DNA of 10,214 bases from Cyanobacteria bacterium K_DeepCast_35m_m2_023. Its GTDB lineage: Bacteria > Cyanobacteriota > Cyanobacteriia > PCC-6307 > Cyanobiaceae. Made by a program: the position numbers and the translations under genes. The DNA lies in NCBI GenBank assembly GCA_016882345.1, contig VGQR01000050.1:1-10214 (forward strand), in the 5' to 3' direction. Shown in pieces: positions 1 through 6,090 of this stretch (positions are counted from its first letter, which is position 1; each line of letters starts with the position of its first letter). A model generated the notes under the pieces. It saw only the letters and a program-made list of their open reading frames with translations, was not told the DNA's origin and did no database searches.

Positions 1-2
1 TT

Positions 3-80
3 GAACAGTCCCAACAGGATCTCGCTGAAGCCAATGCACGCGAGCGACGCAAGGACGCCGAAGCCCTGGACCTGCTCTAA
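3..80 (+). pseudogene. Tail of the upstream half of a split sensor histidine kinase, ending at an in-frame TAA
   Basis: Frame 3 is open from the window edge to TAA at 78-80. It encodes 25 residues rich in Glu, Gln, Ala and Arg, with the look of a coiled-coil linker just before a kinase dimerisation helix. The very next codons, in the same frame, read Q-K-L-R-S-S-L-E and run straight into the histidine kinase H-box. What I see is therefore one kinase frame broken by a single stop codon. A CAA to TAA change (C to T) would restore a Gln and an uninterrupted frame. The sensor part lies outside the window and cannot be judged. The alternative is a short unrelated gene ending here, which the shared frame and coiled-coil character make less likely. 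A sequencing error is possible. Confidence 0.6.
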
Positions 81-86
81 CAGAAG

Positions 87-767
87 TTGCGCAGCAGTCT
101 GGAAGCCTCGGCCGTGGCCCACGAAATCAAGCTGCCCTTGAGCCAGATCCTGCTGAGCAGCCAGCTGCTGCTGAACGCTGACGCCGAGGGACAGAGCGTG
201 GATCCACGCATCCGCCATCAGCTCGAGGCCATTGCCACGGCGGCCCAGGACGTGATGACCACGATCGAGAAGATGCGCACCCTGCTGCGCAATGTGCAAA
301 CACCCCATGCGCCCTTGAACCTGGCCCATGTGGTCCGCAGTGCGCTGTTGTACCTCAAACCCACCCTGAACAACGCCGAGGTGGAGGTGCTGACCCAGGG
401 GCTGGAGCAGCCCTGCCCGATCAAAGGCGACAGCTCCCAATTGCAGATCGCCATGGTCAATGTGCTGCGCAACAGCATCGAAGCCCTCCAGACCCGCAAC
501 GGTGAACGGCACATCCGGGTGAGACTGGAACAGCAGGGCGACGCCGCCTGGCTGGAGATTGCGGACAACGGCCCGGGCTTCCCGCACCGCGACGACCTGC
601 TCGAACCCCTGCAGAGCGGACGCAGCGACGGCTCGGGCCTGGGACTGTTTGTCGTCCACACCACCCTGACCCATCACCACGGCAGCCTCGAGCTGGGGCG
701 CTCCGACCTGGGCGGCGCAGCCGTGCGCCTGCGGCTGCCGCAGGGCGACCTACCCACTTCCGGGTAG
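87..767 (+). CDS. Sensor histidine kinase, dimerisation and ATP-binding core (frame interrupted upstream)
   Basis: This is the catalytic half of a two-component sensor kinase, expected to autophosphorylate a His and pass the phosphate to a response regulator. Numbering from TTG at 87 (226 residues), the H-box with phospho-acceptor His12 is near the N-terminus, the N-box around residues 118-134 (NVLRNSIEAL, Asn125/Asn129), the G1 box DNGPGF at 160-165 and the G2 box GSGLGL at 182-187. All ATP-binding motifs look intact. The H-box reads HEIKLPLS, where HPK4-type kinases usually have HEINQPL, so two conserved positions are changed. No sensor domain or membrane segment is present, and TTG 87 has no Shine-Dalgarno-like sequence. 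The frame continues upstream through TAA at 78-80, so the natural protein probably began outside the window. The product may be a nonfunctional remnant or a reinitiated soluble core. No receiver-domain gene is next to it; a LysR-like gene follows after 24 bp. Confidence 0.8.
   Translation: MRSSLEASAVAHEIKLPLSQILLSSQLLLNADAEGQSVDPRIRHQLEAIATAAQDVMTTIEKMRTLLRNVQTPHAPLNLAHVVRSALLYLKPTLNNAEVEVLTQGLEQPCPIKGDSSQLQIAMVNVLRNSIEALQTRNGERHIRVRLEQQGDAAWLEIADNGPGFPHRDDLLEPLQSGRSDGSGLGLFVVHTTLTHHHGSLELGRSDLGGAAVRLRLPQGDLPTSG
750..767 (+). repeat. Inverted repeat ending at the kinase stop codon
   Basis: CTACCC (750-755) and GGGTAG (762-767) are perfect 6-bp arms around a 6-nt loop. The second arm ends exactly with the TAG stop of the kinase. 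There is no T-tract, so it is not a classic terminator. It could be a processing or pausing element, or chance. Confidence 0.5.
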
Positions 768-791
768 CCAGCCCAAAGGGGGCGTCAGGTC

Positions 792-1403
792 ATGCGTGAA
801 TTGCATTGCGCAAATTGCACATCCATGCGCGACCTGTTTCTTGACGGCCTGCCGATCCTGGATGCCCTCGAGGTCGGAGCCAGCACCGCCATGGCCGCGC
901 GTTGGCTCAACTGTGATCAAAGCTCGATCTCCCGCACCTATCGGCAGGCCAGTCAACAGTTGGGTCTGAACTTCCAGAAGCACAACGGCACCTACAACGC
1001 CTCAGGCAATCTCGACCTGCTCAACAGCCTGCGGCAGGCGTCCCAGTTGCGCCGGCTCAGCAGCCAGGGGCACCTGCTGCAATGGGTGCTGCACCCTGAG
1101 GTGTCGGTTTTGCTGCCGCTGAACCTGCTCAGGCCCTGGATCAAAGCCCCACTGGCCTGCCACTGGCCCCAGCCCTTCCGCCTGGTGGATCTGCTGCAGC
1201 GGCGCCTCGTGGACCTGGCCCTGATTCCCGAAGCGTTGGGCCCAGAGCTGATCGATCAGGGACCCGTCGCCGTGATGGTCATGCCGCTTGCCGCTGACAC
1301 CACCGCCACAGACCTGCGCCCCGCTGCCGTGGTGCACCCCGACCTCCACGGCCACCCTTGCATTGACCAGGTGCTCGAGGAGCTGCAGTCGCTGCTGATG
1401 TAG
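792..1403 (+). CDS. LysR-like helix-turn-helix protein, short form
   Basis: Probable cytoplasmic transcription regulator of 203 residues. Residues about 18-70 follow the LysR-type N-terminal pattern: an acidic start helix (LPILDALEVGAST), AARWLNCDQSSISRTYRQ as the helix-turn-helix, then QQLGLNFQKHNGTY, matching the usual 'LEEELGVRLFERTGRGV' stretch. The C-terminal part includes FRLVDLLQRRLVDLALIPE, reminiscent of the LysR effector domain, but the protein is about 100 residues shorter than the usual 290-330. ATG 792 is the longest start, 24 bp after the kinase stop, with only a weak AGG at 787-789. ATG 825 would give 192 residues beginning just before the LysR-like region and is a good alternative, because a LysR-box-like dyad lies at 801-813. 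The aldehyde dehydrogenase starts 36 bp downstream, so it may be the target. Family assignment is by eye from residue patterns. Confidence 0.7.
   Translation: MRELHCANCTSMRDLFLDGLPILDALEVGASTAMAARWLNCDQSSISRTYRQASQQLGLNFQKHNGTYNASGNLDLLNSLRQASQLRRLSSQGHLLQWVLHPEVSVLLPLNLLRPWIKAPLACHWPQPFRLVDLLQRRLVDLALIPEALGPELIDQGPVAVMVMPLAADTTATDLRPAAVVHPDLHGHPCIDQVLEELQSLLM
801..813 (+). promoter_or_regulatory. Candidate LysR-type operator (T-N11-A dyad)
   Basis: TTGC (801-804) and GCAA (810-813) form a perfect dyad with 5-bp spacing, beginning with T and ending with A in the T-N11-A arrangement typical of LysR-type boxes. A direct repeat AATTGCA occurs at 799-805 and 813-819 around it. It would be a plausible autoregulatory site if translation starts at ATG 825. 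If ATG 792 is the start, the site lies inside the coding region. Assignment rests on pattern alone. Confidence 0.3.
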
Positions 1404-1407
1404 CAGC
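1391..1407 (+). repeat. Inverted repeat over the stop codon of the LysR-like gene
   Basis: GCTGCT (1391-1396) and AGCAGC (1402-1407) are perfect arms around a 5-nt loop, and the TAG stop (1401-1403) falls at the loop/second-arm edge. No T-tract follows. The structure is visible; any role is unknown. Confidence 0.45.
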
Positions 1408-1439
1408 ACCGATCTGCCAGCCTGGGCCCTGTTGGTGGC

Positions 1440-2825
1440 ATGGCTGCGGCAGTGATCAGCGTCCCGCTCGAAGCCATGCGACAGCTGGTGCAACAGGGCA
1501 CCACTCGGCCGCTGCAGTGGCGTCGGCAACAACTCGATCGGCTTGCCGCGCTGCTGACCACCCATCGCCAGGCGGTGCTCGACGCCCTCGCCAGCGATCT
1601 GGGCAAACCGCCAGTCGAGGCGATGATCGAGCTGCTGGTGGTGCAGCAGGAGCTGCGGTTGACGCGCCAGAAGCTGCGTCGCTGGATGGCCCCCAGGGCC
1701 TTGCCATCAGCCGTGTTTGTGCAGCCGGCCCGCGCCCGGCTGATCAGCGAACCGCTGGGCTGCGTGCTGATCATCAGCCCCTGGAATTACCCCCTGCAGC
1801 TCTGCCTGCACCCATTGGTCAGCGCTCTGGCCGCCGGCAACACCGCCGTGCTCAAACCCTCTGAGCTGGCGCCGGCCACCGCCGAACTGCTGGCCTCACT
1901 GGTCGCCACGCACTTTCCCGCGGAGGTGGTCAGCGTCGTGCAGGGGGATGGCGCCACCGCCGCGGCACTGCTGCGCGAGCGCTTTGATCACATCTTCTTC
2001 ACTGGCAGTGAACGGGTCGGCCAGCTGGTGCTCGAAGCCGCCGCCTGCCACCTGACGCCTGTGACCCTGGAACTGGGTGGCAAGAGTCCGGCGATTGTGC
2101 TGGCCGATGCACCGCTGACGGTGACGGCGCGCAGGCTGATCTGGGGCAAGGGCTACAACGCCGGCCAGACCTGCGTGGCCCCCGACTACCTGCTGGTGCA
2201 GCGGGGGATTGCCGCTGACCTGATCGCCGCACTCGCGGTCGAGCGTCAGCGGCTCTATGGCCAGCACCCTCTGGAGAGCCCCGATCTCGGCTGCATGGTC
2301 AACCGGTCCCAGTTCGAGCGCCTCGAGTCGCTGCTGCAACAAGCCCGGCAACAGGATCGGATCCTCATCGGCGGCGGCAGTGACCCCAGGCGTTTGCGGA
2401 TCGAACCCACCGTGCTGCGCGCCAACGGCGGCGACGAACCCTGGATGCGCCAGGAGCTGTTCGGTCCGATCCTGCCGTTGCTGGAGATCGAGACCCTCGA
2501 TGAGGCCCTGACGTTCATCAACCAGCGCCCGAAACCGTTGGCGCTATATCTGTTCAGCCAGGATCGCGCTGCCCAGGAGCAGACGCTGCACCGCACTAGC
2601 TCAGGCACCGTGCTGTTCAACGATGTGATCCTGCAGGCCGCCGACCCCAACCTTCCCTTTGGTGGCGTCGGCACCAGCGGCAGCGGCACGTATCACGGTG
2701 AGGCGGGCTTCCGCACCTTTTCCCACCAACGCACGGTGCTGGGCCGACCCCTGTGGGGCGAACTACTACAGCGCTATCCCCCCTATGGACGCCGAGCGGC
2801 GCTGCTGCAACGGTTGCTGGGCTGA
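1440..2825 (+). CDS. Aldehyde dehydrogenase, class 3 / fatty-aldehyde type
   Basis: NAD(P)-dependent oxidation of an aldehyde to its acid, probably in the cytosol. The 461-residue length fits class 3 ALDHs. Visible motifs are PWNYP at 114-118 (oxyanion-hole Asn116), LKPSE with cofactor-binding Lys139, FTGS at 187-190, ELGGKSP with general base Glu211, GQTC with nucleophile Cys245, ELFGP at 339-343, PFGG near 406-409 and a C-terminal RYPPYG at 445-450 typical of class 3. No C-terminal membrane anchor is seen. Cyanobacterial relatives (the Synechocystis enzyme called AldE, from memory) act on long-chain fatty aldehydes or apocarotenals; the substrate here is inferred, not shown. ATG 1440 has GGTGG just upstream; ATG 1476 is a weaker alternative that would remove 12 residues. 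The gene follows the LysR-like gene by 36 bp on the same strand, consistent with co-transcription or local control. Confidence 0.93.
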   Translation: MAAAVISVPLEAMRQLVQQGTTRPLQWRRQQLDRLAALLTTHRQAVLDALASDLGKPPVEAMIELLVVQQELRLTRQKLRRWMAPRALPSAVFVQPARARLISEPLGCVLIISPWNYPLQLCLHPLVSALAAGNTAVLKPSELAPATAELLASLVATHFPAEVVSVVQGDGATAAALLRERFDHIFFTGSERVGQLVLEAAACHLTPVTLELGGKSPAIVLADAPLTVTARRLIWGKGYNAGQTCVAPDYLLVQRGIAADLIAALAVERQRLYGQHPLESPDLGCMVNRSQFERLESLLQQARQQDRILIGGGSDPRRLRIEPTVLRANGGDEPWMRQELFGPILPLLEIETLDEALTFINQRPKPLALYLFSQDRAAQEQTLHRTSSGTVLFNDVILQAADPNLPFGGVGTSGSGTYHGEAGFRTFSHQRTVLGRPLWGELLQRYPPYGRRAALLQRLLG

Positions 2826-2830
2826 TCAGC
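2821..2830 (+). repeat. Short palindrome at the aldehyde dehydrogenase stop codon
   Basis: GCTGATCAGC is a perfect 10-bp palindrome containing the TGA stop (2823-2825). As RNA it could form only a 3-bp stem with a GATC loop, so it is weak as a terminator. The rest of the gap to the next gene (2831-2903) shows no convincing promoter or terminator. Confidence 0.35.
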
Positions 2831-2903
2831 AGACCTGATCGCCGAGGGGCTGGGCGAGCCGTGACAGCACCCTTATGGTTGTCTTCGTCCAGCTGTAGTG
2901 CCG

Positions 2904-4493
2904 ATGCGTCGCTCCATTGCTGCCCTGGCCCTAGCGGTGGTGTTGCCTGCCAGTGCCCTGGTGCCTGGGGCGGCGCACGCCAACGTGATCGTTCAGCCAG
3001 GAGAAACTCTGTCGGAAATCGCCGATCGGTACGGCATCAGCCTGGAGAGGCTGATGCAGGCCAATGGCATTCGCAATCCCGACGTCGTGGGGGCCGGAAC
3101 GCGGCTGCTGATCCCCGGTCGGCGGGCCGCTGCTGCCGCCCCATCGGGCGGCAGTGTCACGGTTCGCCAAGGCGAAACCCTATCCGAAATCGCCGATCGC
3201 AACGGTGTCAGCCTGACGCGGTTGATGCAGGCCAACGGCATCAGCGATCCCTCGTTCATCCAGGCCGGTCAACGCCTGGTGATTCCGGGTCGGGCCACGG
3301 CCGCCGCCAATCTCCGCCGCCAGCCGGCCACGCCCACCACCAGCACCACGATCAAAAGCGGAGAGACCCTCTCGGACATCGCAGCCCGCACCGGCACCAG
3401 CGTCGAGCGTTTGATGCAGCTCAACGGCATCAGCAACCCCGACATGGTGGCGGCCGGCACCCGTCTGGCCGTCCCCGCCAAGGCGCGCCCGGCGTTGGCC
3501 ACAGCCAACCGCAAAGGCAGCCACCACGTGGTGCAGTCGGGTGAAACCCTTTCGCACATCGCGGATGCCTACAGCGTGCCCGTCGAACGGCTGATCAGCC
3601 TCAACAAGATCGACGACCCCAATCTGGTGGTTGCCGGAACCCGCCTGCAGCTGCAGCCCCCCCCGCCGATCGCCAAGCCCAAGCCGAAACCGGTCGCCCG
3701 CCAACCCAAACCCCCAGCAACCCGCGTCGCCAAGGCCACCCCCAAGCCGAAACCAGCCGTCGTCGCCACCAAACCGGCCGCAACAGGGCTCACCCCGACC
3801 ACAACCGCGGCCGCGGTCAACATAACGAGCCCAACGGCAGCAGCCAACCCTGCGGCGCGGACCACGCCGGTCGCGACAACCCGACCCGCCCGAACACCTG
3901 AGCCTGTTGTTCCAACCCAGACCACAGCCAACGTCGCGACTGTGACCAAGGCAGAACCCACCGCCAAGGTCGAGCCTGTGGCCAAAGCCGAGCCTGTGGC
4001 CAACACTGCACCAGTCACCAAGCCCAGGCCGGCGATCGCAGCCGAGCCGGCTGCCAAAACCGAAACGCCGGCCGGGGTGAGCGAAACCAGAAGCGAGTCA
4101 CGGCCAGCGCAGGCGACATCCAAGTCACCAATCAGCGCCAGCACGGCCGTTGCGGTCGCCAGGACCAGGCCTGTGCAACAACCTGAGGTCGCTGCCAGCC
4201 GTGTCAAACCGACGCCGCAGGCAACGGCCAGCAGCAGCCGCAAGCCGGTGGGGCCCGATTGGCGCTCGTACGGGCCGATGCAGGTCGATTGGGCCAACTG
4301 GCGACCGATGGGCGGCAGTTTTGTTGCCCCCAGCCTCGGCAGTGACGGCAAGCCGCACTATTTGGCGATCAACTGCGGCGCCCGCAAGCTCAACGCCACC
4401 AGCCAGAGCGGCCAGTGGAAAACCTGGGACAACCCCCAGAACGACGACGAGCAGCGCCTGGTCAGCGACTTGTGCACCAGCAAGGGCGGCTAA
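2904..4493 (+). CDS. Exported four-LysM-domain cell-wall protein with disordered linker and C-terminal domain
   Basis: Probable secreted or periplasmic peptidoglycan-binding protein of about 529 residues. An N-terminal signal peptide is clear: MRRS, a hydrophobic core to about residue 22, then an AHA cleavage site near residue 26. Four LysM repeats follow at about 28-71, 85-128, 147-191 and 207-250, each with the GETLS.IA...G.S..RLM..N.I..P....AGTRL pattern. Residues about 254-450 are a Pro/Ala/Lys/Thr-rich, probably disordered linker with hexapeptide repeats. The last roughly 80 residues form a Trp-rich domain (WRSYGPMQVDWANW, then LAINCGARKLN, then a final Cys in SDLC). I do not recognise that domain from another family; the two Cys might form a disulfide. 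No amidase or peptidase motif is visible, so a binding or scaffold role is more likely than catalysis. GTG 2898 lies two codons upstream; ATG 2904 gives the more usual signal-peptide start. Confidence 0.88.
   Translation: MRRSIAALALAVVLPASALVPGAAHANVIVQPGETLSEIADRYGISLERLMQANGIRNPDVVGAGTRLLIPGRRAAAAAPSGGSVTVRQGETLSEIADRNGVSLTRLMQANGISDPSFIQAGQRLVIPGRATAAANLRRQPATPTTSTTIKSGETLSDIAARTGTSVERLMQLNGISNPDMVAAGTRLAVPAKARPALATANRKGSHHVVQSGETLSHIADAYSVPVERLISLNKIDDPNLVVAGTRLQLQPPPPIAKPKPKPVARQPKPPATRVAKATPKPKPAVVATKPAATGLTPTTTAAAVNITSPTAAANPAARTTPVATTRPARTPEPVVPTQTTANVATVTKAEPTAKVEPVAKAEPVANTAPVTKPRPAIAAEPAAKTETPAGVSETRSESRPAQATSKSPISASTAVAVARTRPVQQPEVAASRVKPTPQATASSSRKPVGPDWRSYGPMQVDWANWRPMGGSFVAPSLGSDGKPHYLAINCGARKLNATSQSGQWKTWDNPQNDDEQRLVSDLCTSKGG
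3945..4070 (+). repeat. 18-bp tandem repeats coding a hexapeptide in the LysM protein linker
   Basis: From 3945 the frame reads in 18-bp units encoding TKAEPT, AKVEPV, AKAEPV, ANTAPV, TKPRPA, IAAEPA and AKTETP. Units at 3963-3980 and 3981-3998 differ at only a few bases; the others have diverged. This suggests past tandem duplication in a spacer that tolerates length change. Confidence 0.7.
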
Positions 4494-4500
4494 GCCGCCC
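4484..4500. terminator. Perfect GC hairpin at the convergent, overlapping stop codons; possible shared terminator
   Basis: GGGCGGC (4484-4490) and GCCGCCC (4494-4500) are perfect 7-bp arms around the 3-nt loop TAA. The loop is the stop codon of the LysM gene, and the recQ stop (TAG, complement of 4490-4492) overlaps it. The stem is strong in both directions, but neither side has a T-tract, so intrinsic termination is uncertain. It may block RNA polymerase or exonucleases at the convergent ends. Confidence 0.5.
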
Positions 4501-5998
4501 AGGTCAGCGGCCAGGGCCGTTTGAGATAACTGCGGCCGCTGCTGCGCAGATACAGGCGCTGGGCGCCGTCATCGCTCTCGGCGATCAATTCTTCCTGCAC
4601 CAACCGGCGGGCCAGCCAACCCCAGCGCTCATCAGCTGCCGGCTCCCGCTCGCGCAGCTCGCGCGTGATCGTGCGCAGATCGCAGCCATCGCGCTCGTCG
4701 ACCGCCTCGAGCACGCGCGTGGCCAGATCTGACCAGTCGCGCTGCCGCCGTTGGGGTGCCGCCCGGCAGTTGTCACAGCGACCGCATGGGGGCACCACCT
4801 CGCCCACCACCTGCAGCAAGGCCTGTTCGCGGCAGCCATCGCCTTCAGCGATCGACTCAATGCGCCGCAGCTGCTGCTGCGCCAAGTGCAGGCGCTGACG
4901 ATCGGCCGCATCGGAGCCGCTGTTGGCCAGCGCCCACCCCAAACTGATACGATCTCCAGGGGAGTACAGCATCAAACAGCGGGCATCGCGGCCATCGCGG
5001 CCGGCCCGGCCCGACTCCTGCAGATACCCCTCGGCACTGGCGGGCAGGGCCAGGTGCAGCACCAGGCCCACATCGGCACGATCGACACCCATGCCAAACG
5101 CCACGGTGGCCACCAGCACGGGTTGGCTGTGCTGGTGAAAGTGCTCGAGGGCCAGCTGGCGCGACTCGGGCTCAAGACCGGCGTGGTAGGCGATGGCCTC
5201 GTGACCGGCGGCATTCAGCCGCGTCACCCAGCTGTCCACCGCTCGGCGGGTGCGGGCATAGATCAGCCGTGCCCCACGGGCCTGGGCCAGGGCCTCGAGC
5301 ACCAACGGCAACGGGTCCTCGGGGCGCGGCTGCATGGCATAGGCCAGGTTGGTGCGCCGGGCCGAGTGCACCTGCACCAATGGCTTGCGGAGATGCAGCA
5401 AGCGAATCAGATCGGCCCGCACCTGCGGAGCCGCCGTTGCACTCAGAGCCACCACCGGCACGCCCGGACACAACTGCCGCAAGCTGCCCAGGCGGCGGTA
5501 ATCGGGCCTGAAGTCATGGCCCCAGGCACTGATGCAGTGGGCCTCATCGACCGCCAGGGCCACCAGAGCAGCACTGCCAGAGAGCTCATCGAGCATCTGG
5601 CGGGTGCTGTCGAGCTGCAGGCGCTCAGGAGCCAGGTACAGCAGGCGCAGCCGACCATCGCGCAACCGTCGCTGCAGATCCTGACGGGCGGATGCCCCGA
5701 GATCGCGATGCAAACACGCCGCAGCAATGCCGCGACGCTGCAGCTGGCTGACCTGGTCCTGCATCAGGGCCACCAAGGGCGAGACCACCACCACCAGCCC
5801 CTGCCGCACCACTGCCGGCAGCTGATAGCAGAGCGATTTGCCGGCACCCGTGGGCAACACCGCCAGACAGTCGCGGCCGGCCAGCAGAGCCTCCACCACC
5901 TCGCGCTGACCGGGGCGGAAGTCGGTCCAGCCGAAATGATCGACTAGGACCTGCGCCAGCGGATCGCGTTCGATGGGCTGCTTGCGCGATCGTGCCAA
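4490..5998 (-). CDS. recQ: ATP-dependent DNA helicase RecQ, short form without HRDC domain
   Basis: 3'-to-5' superfamily 2 DNA helicase for recombination and fork repair. Over 502 residues the motifs are motif 0 FRPGQ at 27-31, Walker A LPTGAGKS at 48-55, DEAH at 151-154 followed by the RecQ signature CISAWGHDFRPDY, SAT at 186-188, motif V VATVAFGMGVD at 296-306 and motif VI QESGRAGRDG at 327-336. The zinc site Cys389, Cys405, Cys408, Cys411 matches the RecQ pattern. A winged-helix (RQC) segment can follow, but the protein ends about 100 residues before the E. coli length and no HRDC domain is seen. The only early start is TTG at 5998; upstream the frame is open to a stop near 6031 without ATG or GTG, and a purine-rich GGGATAGGGG precedes it. 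It converges on the LysM gene with a 4-bp overlap and lies 92 bp after the unknown gene on the same strand. Confidence 0.95.
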   Translation of the reverse strand: MARSRKQPIERDPLAQVLVDHFGWTDFRPGQREVVEALLAGRDCLAVLPTGAGKSLCYQLPAVVRQGLVVVVSPLVALMQDQVSQLQRRGIAAACLHRDLGASARQDLQRRLRDGRLRLLYLAPERLQLDSTRQMLDELSGSAALVALAVDEAHCISAWGHDFRPDYRRLGSLRQLCPGVPVVALSATAAPQVRADLIRLLHLRKPLVQVHSARRTNLAYAMQPRPEDPLPLVLEALAQARGARLIYARTRRAVDSWVTRLNAAGHEAIAYHAGLEPESRQLALEHFHQHSQPVLVATVAFGMGVDRADVGLVLHLALPASAEGYLQESGRAGRDGRDARCLMLYSPGDRISLGWALANSGSDAADRQRLHLAQQQLRRIESIAEGDGCREQALLQVVGEVVPPCGRCDNCRAAPQRRQRDWSDLATRVLEAVDERDGCDLRTITRELREREPAADERWGWLARRLVQEELIAESDDGAQRLYLRSSGRSYLKRPWPLTWAA

Positions 5999-6042
5999 GG
6001 CTGCCCCTATCCCTGGTGCGCGCGAAGCTTAGCGGGGCCCCG

Positions 6043-6059
6043 GCCACACCAGATGTGGC
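6043..6059 (-). repeat. Small hairpin between the unknown gene and recQ
   Basis: GCCACA (6043-6048) and TGTGGC (6054-6059) form perfect 6-bp arms around a 5-nt loop, next to the palindrome GGGGCCCC (6034-6041). There is no T-run in the minus-strand direction, so termination is doubtful. It might attenuate readthrough into recQ. Confidence 0.3.
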
Positions 6060-6090
6060 GAGTCCCGCCATCGGGGGGTGCCCAATCCGC

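Noticed and set aside
1002..1774. Overlapping minus-strand frames opposite the LysR-like gene and the dehydrogenase
   Set aside because: Compositionally biased shadows; the plus-strand proteins carry recognisable motifs across the same bases.
2753..3544. 263-codon plus-strand frame overlapping the end of the dehydrogenase and the LysM gene
   Set aside because: Arg/Gly/Pro-rich shadow of the LysM repeats in another frame, without a recognisable domain.
3569..4351. 260-codon minus-strand frame opposite the LysM linker
   Set aside because: Low-complexity Val/Gly/Ala sequence that is the complement of the Pro/Ala/Thr-rich linker.
4751..5947. 398-codon plus-strand frame antisense to recQ
   Set aside because: It mirrors recQ, is rich in Gln, His and Gly without domain pattern, and recQ has every helicase motif.
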